From Roseibium limicola (GTDB taxonomy: Bacteria; Pseudomonadota; Alphaproteobacteria; Rhizobiales; Stappiaceae): 64,000 nt of DNA. The stretch spans positions 431,499 through 495,498 of the forward strand of contig NZ_JAFLNF010000004.1 in the NCBI RefSeq assembly GCF_017313085.1, given 5' to 3'. Below, piece by piece: positions 26,163 to 35,340 of the stretch (positions within the stretch are counted from its first letter, which is position 1; each line of letters opens with the position of its first letter). The translations under genes and the position numbers were made by a program. The notes under the pieces were generated by a model. That model saw nothing but the letters and a program-made list of their open reading frames with translations. It did not search any database and was not told the origin of the DNA.

Positions 26163-27470
26163 ATGGATATCGATAGCGTTCTAGTTCAGGCAGAAACACT
26201 CGGGCGCGGGCTCCTCAACTCGTTTTTGACACCATGGCTGCTTTATCAGGTGGTTATTGTCGTGCTGCTTTACGGCGTTGCCCATGTGTTGAAGGGCCGG
26301 GTCGAACCGCTGTTTGAGGAACGCGCACGCGCCATCAAGGGGCATCCTGGCCTGCTCCGGGTCGTGGTGGCGCTGCTGCGCCGCGTTCACTGGATCCTGT
26401 TCGTTGTTTTGTTGCTGATCGCCCTTGGCGTCATGCGCAGTGTCACCTGGCCCAGCCGCAGTTATCTGATCTCCATCGTTCTGTCTCTGGCAGTCGTCTG
26501 GCTGTTCGTCTCGGTGCTGTCGCGGGTCATTCGCAACCGGCTTGTCGCGCGCATGATCAGCTGGTTCGCCTGGATCTATGCCGCTCTGGTCATTCTGGGG
26601 ATTGATGGCCGTGTGGCCGGGTTTCTGGACGGGCTGGCGATGCCCATTGGCGAAATGCGCCTTTCCGCGCTGATCGTCATCAAGGCGGCGGTGCTGCTGA
26701 TCGCGACTATTTGGATAGCTGTCATCATCGGCCGCTATCTGGATGAATTGGTTCAAAAGTCCGAAGAGCTGACGCCGTCGATCCGCGTACTCGTCGGCAA
26801 GGTCGCCAAGATCGGCCTGGTTTTGATGGCCGCCGCCATTGCCTTGTCGTCTGTCGGTATCGATCTGACGGCGCTGACAGTCTTTTCAGGGGCTGTTGGT
26901 CTGGGTCTAGGCTTTGGCCTTCAGAAGGTGATTTCCAACTTCATCTCAGGCATCATCATCCTGCTCGACAAGTCAATCAAACCCGGCGACACGATTTCGC
27001 TGGAAGGCACGTTTGGCTGGATCCGCGAGCTGCGCGCCCGCTTTGTCTCCGTCGTCACCCGCGATGGCCGCGAATATCTCATACCCAACGAGGACTTTAT
27101 CACTGGGCGGGTGATCAACTGGTCCTTCAGCGACGAACTGGTGCGTCTCGACGTGAATTTCGGCGTGTCCTATGACGCCGATCCGCATCTTGTCAGCAAA
27201 CTGGCGATCGCAGCTGCGAGCTCCGTTGGCCGCGTGGAAGCAGACCGTACACCAGTTTGCTGGCTCACGGGATTTGGCGACAGCTCGCTGGATTTCGTGC
27301 TGCGCTTCTGGATCCACGACCCGCAAAAAGGCCTGACCAACATTCGCGGTCAGGTTCTGCTCGCGCTCTGGGACACCTTCAAGCAAAACAACATCAACAT
27401 TCCATACCCGCATCGCGAGGTCATCATGAAGACCCCGGTGAGTGTGGAAAAGCCTGGCGTGGTGGACTGA
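26163..27470 (+). CDS. MscS-family mechanosensitive channel
   Basis: Membrane channel that releases solutes on osmotic downshock. 435 residues with an N-terminal helix set (about 25-45, 75-95, 105-125, 135-155, 180-200) and then the MscS pore helix (about 240-260: GLGLGFGLQKVISNF). The family signature continues SGIIILLDKSIKPGDTI, followed by the beta domain with REYLIPNEDF. It is longer at the N-terminus than E. coli MscS (286), like the MscM/YbdG size class. It stands alone. Confidence 0.93.
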   Translation: MDIDSVLVQAETLGRGLLNSFLTPWLLYQVVIVVLLYGVAHVLKGRVEPLFEERARAIKGHPGLLRVVVALLRRVHWILFVVLLLIALGVMRSVTWPSRSYLISIVLSLAVVWLFVSVLSRVIRNRLVARMISWFAWIYAALVILGIDGRVAGFLDGLAMPIGEMRLSALIVIKAAVLLIATIWIAVIIGRYLDELVQKSEELTPSIRVLVGKVAKIGLVLMAAAIALSSVGIDLTALTVFSGAVGLGLGFGLQKVISNFISGIIILLDKSIKPGDTISLEGTFGWIRELRARFVSVVTRDGREYLIPNEDFITGRVINWSFSDELVRLDVNFGVSYDADPHLVSKLAIAAASSVGRVEADRTPVCWLTGFGDSSLDFVLRFWIHDPQKGLTNIRGQVLLALWDTFKQNNINIPYPHREVIMKTPVSVEKPGVVD

Positions 27471-27543
27471 GAGAGTGGCTGCCAGAGTACGACGCAGGCG
27501 CGTTTCATCGGCCGATAATTTGACCTGTAGGGAATTATATATG

Positions 27544-27567
27544 AGTATATCCTTGATAGGATATACT
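27544..27567. promoter_or_regulatory. perfect palindrome before AAA ATPase gene
   Basis: AGTATATCCT (27544-27553), a 4-base centre and AGGATATACT (27558-27567): ten-base perfect arms, 20 bp before the ATG. It looks like an operator for a dimeric HTH protein, and recalls operators of some toxin-antitoxin repressors. No such repressor gene is next to it; the ATPase's own C-terminal winged helix is one candidate binder. Confidence 0.55.
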
Positions 27568-27586
27568 ATCGCCTAAAGAGGTAAAT

Positions 27587-28759
27587 ATGGACCCCGTTCG
27601 GAATCCTTTTGCGCCTGGCGCGGGCTCGCCGCCGCCTGAGCTGGCGGGCCGAGAGGAAATTATCTCTGCTGCAGATACAGCGCTGCAACGGATTTTACTA
27701 GGGCGCCCGGCTCAGTCACAAATGCTTCTGGGCTTGCGGGGGGTGGGGAAAACCGTTCTCCTGAATAAGATTGAACAGATCGCTGAAGAGCATGGATATC
27801 TAACGTCCTTCATAGAAGCGCCGGAAGATAGAAAGCTTGCGAACCTGCTTTATCCGAAGGTCCATCAAGTTCTTCGAAAATTATCCCATATTGAGGCGGC
27901 CAAGACCGCGACGCATGCAGCTCTACGGGCGCTCCGTAGTTTTGCGAGCGCCTTCAAGGTCAGCATGGGTGATTTCGAGGTATCCGTCGATCCCGAGCCG
28001 GGGGTCGCGGATAGTGGTGATCTTGAATATGATATTACTGAGCTTTTCTTGAAGGTTGGAGAAGCTGCCAAAGCGGCTGGTCGAGGTTGGGGGCTACTGA
28101 TTGATGAAGTGCAGTATCTCTCATCCAGAGAGCTCGGGGCGCTGATTGTTGCAATTCACCGCATCAACCAGAAAGCATTACCCGTACTTCTGTTTGGTGC
28201 CGGCCTACCCGCAATTGCAGCACTGTCTGGAGACGCCAAGTCATACGCAGAAAGACTCTTCATATTCCCCGAGGTTGATGCACTCACAGGCGATGATGCT
28301 GCAAACGCGCTTCGTCAGCCGATTGAAGAAGAAGGGGAAGAAATAGCCGAGAATTTGCTTGAGGAAATCGTGGCGTTGACGAAGGGGTATCCATATTTTC
28401 TGCAGGAATGGGGATACCAAGTTTGGAATGTATCTGAGCGATCGCCAATCGAGTTGAGCTGTATTAAAGTTGCCGAAAGGGAGGCTTTAAGGCGCCTTGA
28501 TGAAGGCTTTTTCAAAGTCCGCATCGACCGTCTGACTCCAAAGGAAAAAGAGTACGTCATAGCAATGGCTCGGCTGGGTTCCGGGCCGTACAGGTCTTCA
28601 GACGTAGCCGAGCAACTGGGTGAGAAACTCACAACGCTGGGGCCACGACGAGCGCAGATCATTGCAAAGGGAATGATCTACAGTCCCGCCCATGGTGATA
28701 TCGCGTTTACTGTGCCGATGTTTCACGAATATCTCAAACGTCACTGGATGGTAACCTGA
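27587..28759 (+). CDS. accessory AAA/STAND-like ATPase
   Basis: 390 residues, an ATP-binding protein of the AAA_16/ORC1-like type. Walker A is GLRGVGKT (49-56) and Walker B LLIDE (170-174). A sensor-like FGAGLPA follows, then helical regions and a C-terminal winged-helix-like part (KEKEYVIAMARLGSGPYRSSDVAEQLGEK). Its job is unknown: related proteins act as signal-sensing or defence switches, but no partner toxin, nuclease or transposase lies beside it. Base use is AT-richer than its neighbours, with AGA, ATA and TTA codons, which suggests horizontal gain. A 10-bp-arm palindrome precedes it. Confidence 0.82.
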   Translation: MDPVRNPFAPGAGSPPPELAGREEIISAADTALQRILLGRPAQSQMLLGLRGVGKTVLLNKIEQIAEEHGYLTSFIEAPEDRKLANLLYPKVHQVLRKLSHIEAAKTATHAALRALRSFASAFKVSMGDFEVSVDPEPGVADSGDLEYDITELFLKVGEAAKAAGRGWGLLIDEVQYLSSRELGALIVAIHRINQKALPVLLFGAGLPAIAALSGDAKSYAERLFIFPEVDALTGDDAANALRQPIEEEGEEIAENLLEEIVALTKGYPYFLQEWGYQVWNVSERSPIELSCIKVAEREALRRLDEGFFKVRIDRLTPKEKEYVIAMARLGSGPYRSSDVAEQLGEKLTTLGPRRAQIIAKGMIYSPAHGDIAFTVPMFHEYLKRHWMVT

Positions 28760-28842
28760 ACAGAACAGGTCACTCAGCTCTTTTATGAAGGTTAGTTTCT
28801 TCGCACCTGGACCCGTTGTGCCAGAACCGTGTTTCAGACTGC

Positions 28843-29772
28843 TTAAGAGCGCCCATGCTGAACGTCTTTGACCGCCTGATCAGCCATCTGCAGAATGGCG
28901 TCGCGGGAGTTGGCGACGGCGATGAAGCGGGCGTTGTGGCAGAATTTGGCGCCTTTGACGCCACTTGCCTCTTCCAGCGCGGCGTCGGTCAGACCAGCCC
29001 AGGCAACCGGCAGATCCGCCCGTTGGTCGAAGGTGTCGCTCGACAGCTTGATGCCATTCAGCGTCCAGTCGCCGCCACGTGGATTGACTACGAACAGGAT
29101 GTGAGTGGCTTCTGCCTTTTCGAGCGCAGAGCGATAGGGCATGCCCATCGGCAACTCGAGGATGGGGGACGTGCCCGCCTTGGCTATGGCATCCATCACG
29201 ATGCTCTGCGAACGGTACTTCGCAGCCAGATTGCGAACCAGCGCTTCCACAAAGCTGCGGGCAATGGGCAAGGCTGCAAAGAAGGCATCGTCGTCAGCCG
29301 TGGGTGACGGGTCATCGAACACAGGCTTCAAGCTTCCCAAAAGTGCTGGAAGGGTCAGGATGGATAGAGGTCCAGCGACGGAGGGCTCAATCGCGCCATT
29401 GTCCAACAAATCGATCGGCAGCACGAACTTCGTATCGAAGGTGGAGTGAATTTCCTCGATGTCATGTTCGGGCACGTCCATCGCGGCCAGATAGGCCCGT
29501 CCGTAGTGGGCCCAGATCAGGCCGAAGGAGCTGAAGGGCTGCTCATCTTCGCGCAGAGGGCCGGGGCGCTGATGGTGATCGAAGATCTGGGCTTCTGCGT
29601 CAAAAGCTCCGCCGACATCGAAAATGATCTTTTCTGCTGCCGGTGCAATCAGCTGGCGATCGCGGCTGCGCTTCAGCTCGGCCTGAGGGTAAAGCCGGGT
29701 GAGGACGACGGAGGACAGCAACTCGTCCGCATGGAAACCGCCAGAATGGGTGACAAGATGGGTGATAGACAT
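28843..29772 (-). CDS. MYG1-family metal-dependent protein
   Basis: 309 residues. The family hallmarks are THSGGFHADELLSSVVL (His and Asp metal ligands), IIFDVGG, then FDHHQR. MYG1-related proteins belong to the DHH-like metal hydrolase world, and eukaryotic MYG1 is an RNA exonuclease. The bacterial role is not established. It stands alone on the minus strand, with AT-richer DNA on its right. Confidence 0.85.
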   Translation of the reverse strand: MSITHLVTHSGGFHADELLSSVVLTRLYPQAELKRSRDRQLIAPAAEKIIFDVGGAFDAEAQIFDHHQRPGPLREDEQPFSSFGLIWAHYGRAYLAAMDVPEHDIEEIHSTFDTKFVLPIDLLDNGAIEPSVAGPLSILTLPALLGSLKPVFDDPSPTADDDAFFAALPIARSFVEALVRNLAAKYRSQSIVMDAIAKAGTSPILELPMGMPYRSALEKAEATHILFVVNPRGGDWTLNGIKLSSDTFDQRADLPVAWAGLTDAALEEASGVKGAKFCHNARFIAVANSRDAILQMADQAVKDVQHGRS

Positions 29773-30022
29773 CGGGGCTCCATGGGGTCTTTACGGTCGA
29801 AACACCGCCAAAACGGCGGCTCTTGGGTGCTATAAGGCGTCGTGTTCACAGCAAATTGCTGCCAGATCAACACTTAAATTTGAACAAACCAAAAATGTCC
29901 GCAGATGAAACACCTGCGGAGTCACTGCCTTCGCCATGCGTGAACGGCCAACATGAGGGAGCTTCGCTGTGGTTCAGAGGGGCTCCGACAACGTGTGGTT
30001 GGACAGGTGGTGTCCGGTCAAC

Positions 30023-30580
30023 TCACGCTTCGGTCAGCTTGCCGCGCTTCAGATGTTCATCAAGCCGGGGCAGGATTTCAACGAAGTTGCAGGGCATGTG
30101 GCGGTAGTCGAGCTGGAATTTCAGGATGCCGTCCCAGGCGTCCTTGCAAGCGCCGGGCGAGCCGGGCAGGGCAAAGATATAGGTGGCCCCCGCCACGCCA
30201 CCGGTGGCGCGGGACTGAATCGTCGATGTTCCGATCTTGTCGTAGGAAATCCGATGGAAGACCTCTGAAAACCCGTCCATGCGCTTCTCAAACAGCGGCT
30301 CCATGGCTTCCGGCGTGACGTCTCGTCCGGTGAACCCGGTACCTCCAGTGGAAATCACGACGTCGACGCCTTTGTCCTTGATCCAGGTTTTCACGATCGC
30401 CTGAATGGCAGGCACATCATCAGTGACGATCTGGCGATCGGCCAGCCTGTGTCCGTCTCGCTTGATCCGTTCGGCAAGCGTCCGGCCTGACTTGTCTTCC
30501 TCCAGCGAGCGTGTGTCGGAAACCGTCAACACGGCAATGTTGAGCGGGATGAAGGGACGGCTGTCGTCAATCCGGTTCAT
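30023..30580 (-). CDS. moaB: molybdenum cofactor biosynthesis protein B
   Basis: 185 residues of the MogA/MoaB fold, which adenylates molybdopterin before molybdenum insertion. Recognised by [33 protein letters not shown] and the nucleotide-binding [20 protein letters not shown] at 30580 follows no strong ribosome site. It is not in a moa cluster here; the UDG near 41.7 kb is the closest such association known in some rhizobia but is far away. Confidence 0.93.
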   Translation of the reverse strand: MNRIDDSRPFIPLNIAVLTVSDTRSLEEDKSGRTLAERIKRDGHRLADRQIVTDDVPAIQAIVKTWIKDKGVDVVISTGGTGFTGRDVTPEAMEPLFEKRMDGFSEVFHRISYDKIGTSTIQSRATGGVAGATYIFALPGSPGACKDAWDGILKFQLDYRHMPCNFVEILPRLDEHLKRGKLTEA

Positions 30581-30842
30581 GCGGAAGTGGTCCTGTCACT
30601 TGGGTCTTGTTCAGACATAGGAAAGTGGAGCGAACTATGCCAGTCCGGAAAGGAAAATGAAAGAAAACGAATATTTGTTGCGTATTTTGTGTGTTTGAGG
30701 TAATTAACATAATCAATAGGTCAGTAAAGCTTACCTAAAATCCCGCCGCTCGCACTTAAGATATTCTCGTTTCAGGGGAAATCACACGTCGCGTGTAAGG
30801 AGCGGGGCCGGAAACGCAAACAAGCCGAAGGGCAGGAAACCC

Positions 30843-32057
30843 ATGTTGGATTGGACCACTCAGTTCTCTCATCGAACCGCGCGGATGCAGGCATCTGAAA
30901 TCCGTGAGCTCCTCAAGCTGCTGGACGATCCCAATGTGCTTTCCTTCGCCGGAGGGATTCCCGATCCGGAATTGTTTCCCGCCGATGCCTTCCGCCGTGC
31001 CTATCGTGAGGTCCTCTCCGATGACGGCTGCGATCAGGCACTGCAATATTCCGTCTCCGAAGGCTTCGCGCCGCTGCGACGCTGGATCGTCGGTTACATG
31101 GCAACGGTTGGTATTGAGTGCAGCCTCGACAACATCATGATCACGTCGGGCTCTCAGCAGGCTCTGGACTATCTGGGAAAGCTGTTCCTATCGCCGGGTG
31201 ATACGGCACTCGTCGGCTGGCCGACCTATCTGGGGGCGCTGCAGGCTTTTAATGCCTATGAGCCGAGCTATGATCGGCTGGAGCCTTTCGGAAATCAGTC
31301 GACCGAGGCTCTTCAGGCACAAGCCAAGGCGAAAGGCGGTGCAGTGAAATTCGCCTACACGACGCCGGATTTCGCCAACCCCACTGGTGAGACCCTCAGC
31401 CTGGAAGCCCGTGCCCGGATTCTTGATCAGGCCGAGGCTTTGGATTGCCTGGTCATCGAAGATGCGGCCTATCAGGCCTTGCGGTTCAAAGGCAAAAGCA
31501 TCGATCCGATCCTCAAATTGGACATCGAACGCAGCGGCAATATTGACGCGACCCGAACGGTTTACTGCGGATCCTTCTCCAAAACTCTCTCACCGGGCTT
31601 GCGTCTGGGCTGGGTTGTTGCGGCGAAACCGGTTGTCCAGCGTCTGGTTTTGATCAAGCAGGCAGCAGACCTCAACACCTCGGCAATCAATCAGATGGTC
31701 ATGACCAAGGTCGCTGAGGCGGTCTTTACGGATCAGGTTGTCAGGGTTCGGGCCTCCTATGCGCATCGGCTGAGCTGTTTGCTGACGGCGCTGGAGGCAC
31801 ACATGCCGTCCGGTGTCAGCTGGAACGAGCCTGAAGGTGGCATGTTCGTCTGGGTGCGTTTGCCCGAATCCATGGACGCACAGGCCCTCCTGAAGGAGGC
31901 GATTGAGACGATCCAGGTGGCTTTCGTTCCGGGCCATGCTTTCTTTGCCGATGGCACGGGGCGGAATTATCTGCGCCTGAATTTTTCTCTGCCCAAGCCG
32001 GCGCAGATCGAAGAGGGCATGAAGCGGCTTGGCGGTTTGATTGCCTCCAAACTCTGA
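30843..32057 (+). CDS. PLP-dependent aminotransferase, LysN/ARO8-like
   Basis: 404 residues, fold-type I. The PLP lysine is Lys247 in YCGSFSKTLSPGLRLGW. The N-terminus (FAGGIPDPELFP) and LQYSVSEGFAPLRRWI fit the aromatic/2-aminoadipate aminotransferase group that lacks a MocR HTH domain. A CAGGAAA ribosome site precedes the ATG. The amino donor is unclear: aromatic amino acids, 2-aminoadipate and branched-chain keto acids are all possible. Confidence 0.9.
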   Translation: MLDWTTQFSHRTARMQASEIRELLKLLDDPNVLSFAGGIPDPELFPADAFRRAYREVLSDDGCDQALQYSVSEGFAPLRRWIVGYMATVGIECSLDNIMITSGSQQALDYLGKLFLSPGDTALVGWPTYLGALQAFNAYEPSYDRLEPFGNQSTEALQAQAKAKGGAVKFAYTTPDFANPTGETLSLEARARILDQAEALDCLVIEDAAYQALRFKGKSIDPILKLDIERSGNIDATRTVYCGSFSKTLSPGLRLGWVVAAKPVVQRLVLIKQAADLNTSAINQMVMTKVAEAVFTDQVVRVRASYAHRLSCLLTALEAHMPSGVSWNEPEGGMFVWVRLPESMDAQALLKEAIETIQVAFVPGHAFFADGTGRNYLRLNFSLPKPAQIEEGMKRLGGLIASKL

Positions 32058-32126
32058 TCTGGAGGCAGTTGCGCCGTCCAAATCCCGCGACTGTCTGGCT
32101 CTCGTCACAGATCTCTGACAGCCTGA

Positions 32127-32894
32127 GTGGATTACCAGTTTCAAGCGGGAGATCTCAGCGTGGAGCTGCACCAGGCGATTGATGCCTATTGCGAGCGCGT
32201 TGGCGCGGCATTCTGGGCCGAGCCGTTGAATGCTGTCAGCAATGGGGCTTTCCTGATTGCGGCAGTCGTGGCCTTTGTGCTCTGGCGTCGGGCGGCTCGT
32301 GGTACTTCAGGCCCGGACGTTTATGCTTTGGCACTTATCGCGCTGGTCGCCGTTGTCGGTGCCGGCTCATTTCTATTTCACACCTTCGCTGTCAGATGGG
32401 CGGCCTTGGCGGACGTTATTCCGATAGCGCTCTTCATCCATGCTTATCTGCTGCTGGCGCTCAAACGCTATCTCGCTTTGTCCTGGGGGCGGGCAGGGCT
32501 TGGCCTGCTGGCATTTTTGGCGCTGTCGCCGTTGATTGGTTGGATGGCGCAATTTCCTTTCGGGTCTTCGTCCTCTTATGTGCCGGCCGCGGCGGCCCTC
32601 TATGGCGTCGGAGGTCTTGCCTGGCGACGCGATCCGACGGTGGGGAAAAGTCTCATCGGAATTGGGGCGCTGTTCTCTTTGTCGCTCGCATGGCGCATGG
32701 CAGACGAGCCGCTGTGTTCGGTCTGGCCGGTCGGCACCCATTTTATGTGGCATATCTTCAATGCCATCGTGCTGTTTTTACTGCTGAGGCTTCTCATTTG
32801 CCGGAAGCCCGGTTACACCGGTGGCTCAAAACAATTTCAGGAAACGTCCCGGACAGGCAGCCGGATTGAAAAGTCAAACGGTTCGCCCTTCTAG
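32127..32894 (+). CDS. ceramidase-family membrane protein
   Basis: 255 residues from a GTG start, with seven hydrophobic segments. It carries the CREST-type ceramidase signatures: YCERVGAAFWAEPLNAVSNG near the N-terminus, FHT with His85, and THFMWH with His205 and His209 as likely zinc ligands. The family hydrolyses amide bonds in ceramides, but bacterial members are largely uncharacterised and alphaproteobacteria may act on other lipids. It is 40 bp before maeB on the same strand; a link is not evident. Confidence 0.8.
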   Translation: MDYQFQAGDLSVELHQAIDAYCERVGAAFWAEPLNAVSNGAFLIAAVVAFVLWRRAARGTSGPDVYALALIALVAVVGAGSFLFHTFAVRWAALADVIPIALFIHAYLLLALKRYLALSWGRAGLGLLAFLALSPLIGWMAQFPFGSSSSYVPAAAALYGVGGLAWRRDPTVGKSLIGIGALFSLSLAWRMADEPLCSVWPVGTHFMWHIFNAIVLFLLLRLLICRKPGYTGGSKQFQETSRTGSRIEKSNGSPF

Positions 32895-32933
32895 CGATAT
32901 GCATCCGGTCTGAAGAACAAGGCACTCGGCCCA

Positions 32934-35234
32934 ATGAGCGATAAGAAGCCCTCCGGAAGCGACCTCACAGAAGCCGCTCTCTTCTACCATCAGTACCCGC
33001 GTCCCGGAAAGCTGGAGATTCAGGCGACCAAGCCGCTGGGCAACCAGCGCGATCTGGCGCTTGCCTATTCTCCCGGAGTAGCGGCTCCTTGCGAGGAAAT
33101 CGCCAAGGATCCTGCGAAGGCTGCCGATTACACTGCACGCGGCAATCTGGTCGGCGTGATCTCCAACGGCACTGCTGTTCTGGGTCTCGGTGCCATCGGC
33201 CCGCTGGCATCGAAGCCGGTAATGGAAGGCAAGGCCGTCCTGTTCAAGAAGTTCGCCGGGATCGATGTGTTCGACATCGAAGTCGACGAAATGGACGTGG
33301 ACCGGTTCGTCGATGCGGTTGCTGTGCTTGAGCCGACGTTTGGCGGGATCAACCTGGAAGACATCAAGGCGCCGGAGTGCTTCCAGATCGAAGCCAAGCT
33401 GCGCGAGCGGATGAACATTCCGGTCTTCCATGATGACCAGCATGGCACGGCGATTATCGTCGGTGCGGCTGTTCGCAATGGACTTGAGCTTGCTGGCAAG
33501 AAGCTGTCCGAGGCGAAAGTCGTGGCATCGGGAGCCGGCGCAGCGTCGTTGGCCTGTCTGAACATGCTCGTCTCGCTCGGCGTCAAGCGTGAGAACATCT
33601 GGATCTCGGATATTGAAGGCGTTGTCTACGAGGGGCGTGAAGCCCTGATGGACGAGTGGAAAGACAAATTCGCCCAGAAGACCGACAAGCGCACCCTGTC
33701 TGAAATCATTGAGGGCGCCGATGTGTTCCTCGGCCTGTCTGCGGCTGGCGTCCTGAAGCCGGAAATGGTGGCCAAAATGGGCAAGGGCCCGTTGATCCTT
33801 GCTCTGGCCAATCCGCGCCCGGAAATCATGCCCGAGGATGCGCTGGCTGTGAGGCCTGACGTGGTCATGTGCACAGGCCGGTCTGACTATCCGAACCAGG
33901 TCAACAACGTTCTCTGTTTCCCGTATATCTTCCGTGGCGCGCTCGATGTCGGGGCAACCACGATCAACGAGGAAATGAAGCATGCGGCCGTCGAGGCCAT
34001 TGCTGAATTGGCCAAGGAAGAGCCGTCAGACGTAGCGGCGCGAGCTTATGGCGGGGCGACTGAAACCTTCGGTCCGAAGTATCTGATCCCGTCTCCCTTC
34101 GATCAGCGGTTGATTCTGCGTATCGCGCCGGCTGTTGCCAAGGCGGCAATGGACACCGGTGTTGCTACCCGTCCGATTGAAGACTTCTCAGCCTATCTGG
34201 ATGTGCTCAACCGGTTCGTCTTCCGCTCTGGTCTGGTGATGAAGCCGATCATTCAGGCAGCCTCCCAGGCGCCGAAGCGGATCATCTACGCGGAGGGAGA
34301 AGACGAGCGCGTGCTGCGGGCGGCTCAGGTCTTGATGGAAGACGGGGTTGCCGTGCCGATTCTTGTCGGTCGCCCGGATGTGCTGCAGGCACGTTGCGAG
34401 CGGTTCGGCCTGAAAATTCGACCGGGCAAGGATTTCGAGTTCATCAACCCGCAGGATGACCCGCGTTACCGCGACTATGTCGATGAGTATTTTGCCTGCG
34501 TCGGCCGTGATGGTGTTCCGCCGGACGCAGCGCGAACAGTGGTGCGCACCAATCAGACCGTGATTTCCGCGCTTGCCGTTCGCCGTGGCGATGCCGATGC
34601 GCTGATCTGCGGGCTCGAAGGCCGCTTTATCAAGCACATGCGCGATATTCGCCAAATTATCGGCCTGCGCGAAGGCGTGAAGGATCTGTCTGCCTTGTCG
34701 CTTCTGATCAACTCACGCGGGGCAATCTTCCTGAGCGATACGTTCGTCTCGGAAAACCCGACCGCCGAAGAGTTGGCCAATATGGCTCTGCTGGCTGCTG
34801 AGGAAATTCAACGGTTCGGCATTACGCCGAAGGCGGCCATGCTGTCGTTCTCCAACTTCGGATCCCGGGCAACGGCGTCTTCCAAGAAGATGCGTGAAGC
34901 TCTTGAGATCCTCTGGGAGCGCGCACCGGATCTGGAAGTCGACGGTGAGATGCACGGAGATTCTGCCTTGAACGAAGAGCTGCGCAACCGTGTCATGCCG
35001 GATAGCAAGCTAACGGGGGAGGCGAACCTGTTGTTGTTCCCGAATCTGGATTCCGCCAATATCGCGCTCAACCTGCTGAAGGTCTCGACATCTGCGCTGC
35101 ACGTCGGACCGATCATGCTCGGGACGGCCAAACCGGCTCATATCCTGACCCCATCGGTCACGTCGCGTGGTGTGGTGAACATGTCTGCGCTGGCAAGTGT
35201 GGAAGCTGAAACCCGCGGTCGGGCGCTGCCTTGA
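32934..35234 (+). CDS. maeB: NADP-dependent malic enzyme (MaeB type)
   Basis: Two-domain enzyme, 766 residues, that oxidatively decarboxylates malate to pyruvate with NADP. The N-terminal malic domain (about 1-420) shows [39 protein letters not shown] and NAD-binding GAGAASLAC; the C-terminal part from about 430 is the phosphotransacetylase-like regulatory domain ([15 protein letters not shown]). This hybrid is the usual DME/TME form of Rhizobiales. A terminator follows at 35293. Confidence 0.95.
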   Translation: MSDKKPSGSDLTEAALFYHQYPRPGKLEIQATKPLGNQRDLALAYSPGVAAPCEEIAKDPAKAADYTARGNLVGVISNGTAVLGLGAIGPLASKPVMEGKAVLFKKFAGIDVFDIEVDEMDVDRFVDAVAVLEPTFGGINLEDIKAPECFQIEAKLRERMNIPVFHDDQHGTAIIVGAAVRNGLELAGKKLSEAKVVASGAGAASLACLNMLVSLGVKRENIWISDIEGVVYEGREALMDEWKDKFAQKTDKRTLSEIIEGADVFLGLSAAGVLKPEMVAKMGKGPLILALANPRPEIMPEDALAVRPDVVMCTGRSDYPNQVNNVLCFPYIFRGALDVGATTINEEMKHAAVEAIAELAKEEPSDVAARAYGGATETFGPKYLIPSPFDQRLILRIAPAVAKAAMDTGVATRPIEDFSAYLDVLNRFVFRSGLVMKPIIQAASQAPKRIIYAEGEDERVLRAAQVLMEDGVAVPILVGRPDVLQARCERFGLKIRPGKDFEFINPQDDPRYRDYVDEYFACVGRDGVPPDAARTVVRTNQTVISALAVRRGDADALICGLEGRFIKHMRDIRQIIGLREGVKDLSALSLLINSRGAIFLSDTFVSENPTAEELANMALLAAEEIQRFGITPKAAMLSFSNFGSRATASSKKMREALEILWERAPDLEVDGEMHGDSALNEELRNRVMPDSKLTGEANLLLFPNLDSANIALNLLKVSTSALHVGPIMLGTAKPAHILTPSVTSRGVVNMSALASVEAETRGRALP

Positions 35235-35292
35235 TTGAGCGGAGCGAGAAGGGTTGAGGCCTAGGCGGTCAGGCCCTTATGCGCACTTTGAC

Positions 35293-35326
35293 AAAGCCTT
35301 CGGCAGGAAACTGCCGGGGGCTTTTG
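35293..35326 (+). terminator. maeB terminator
   Basis: AAAGCC...GGCAG, a GAAA loop, CTGCC...GGCTTTT: the stem ends in TTTT, 60 bp after the maeB stop and close to the next convergent stop (35341). The A-tract on its left may allow it to serve both genes. Confidence 0.7.
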
Positions 35327-35340
35327 TGTCTCGGGATTCG

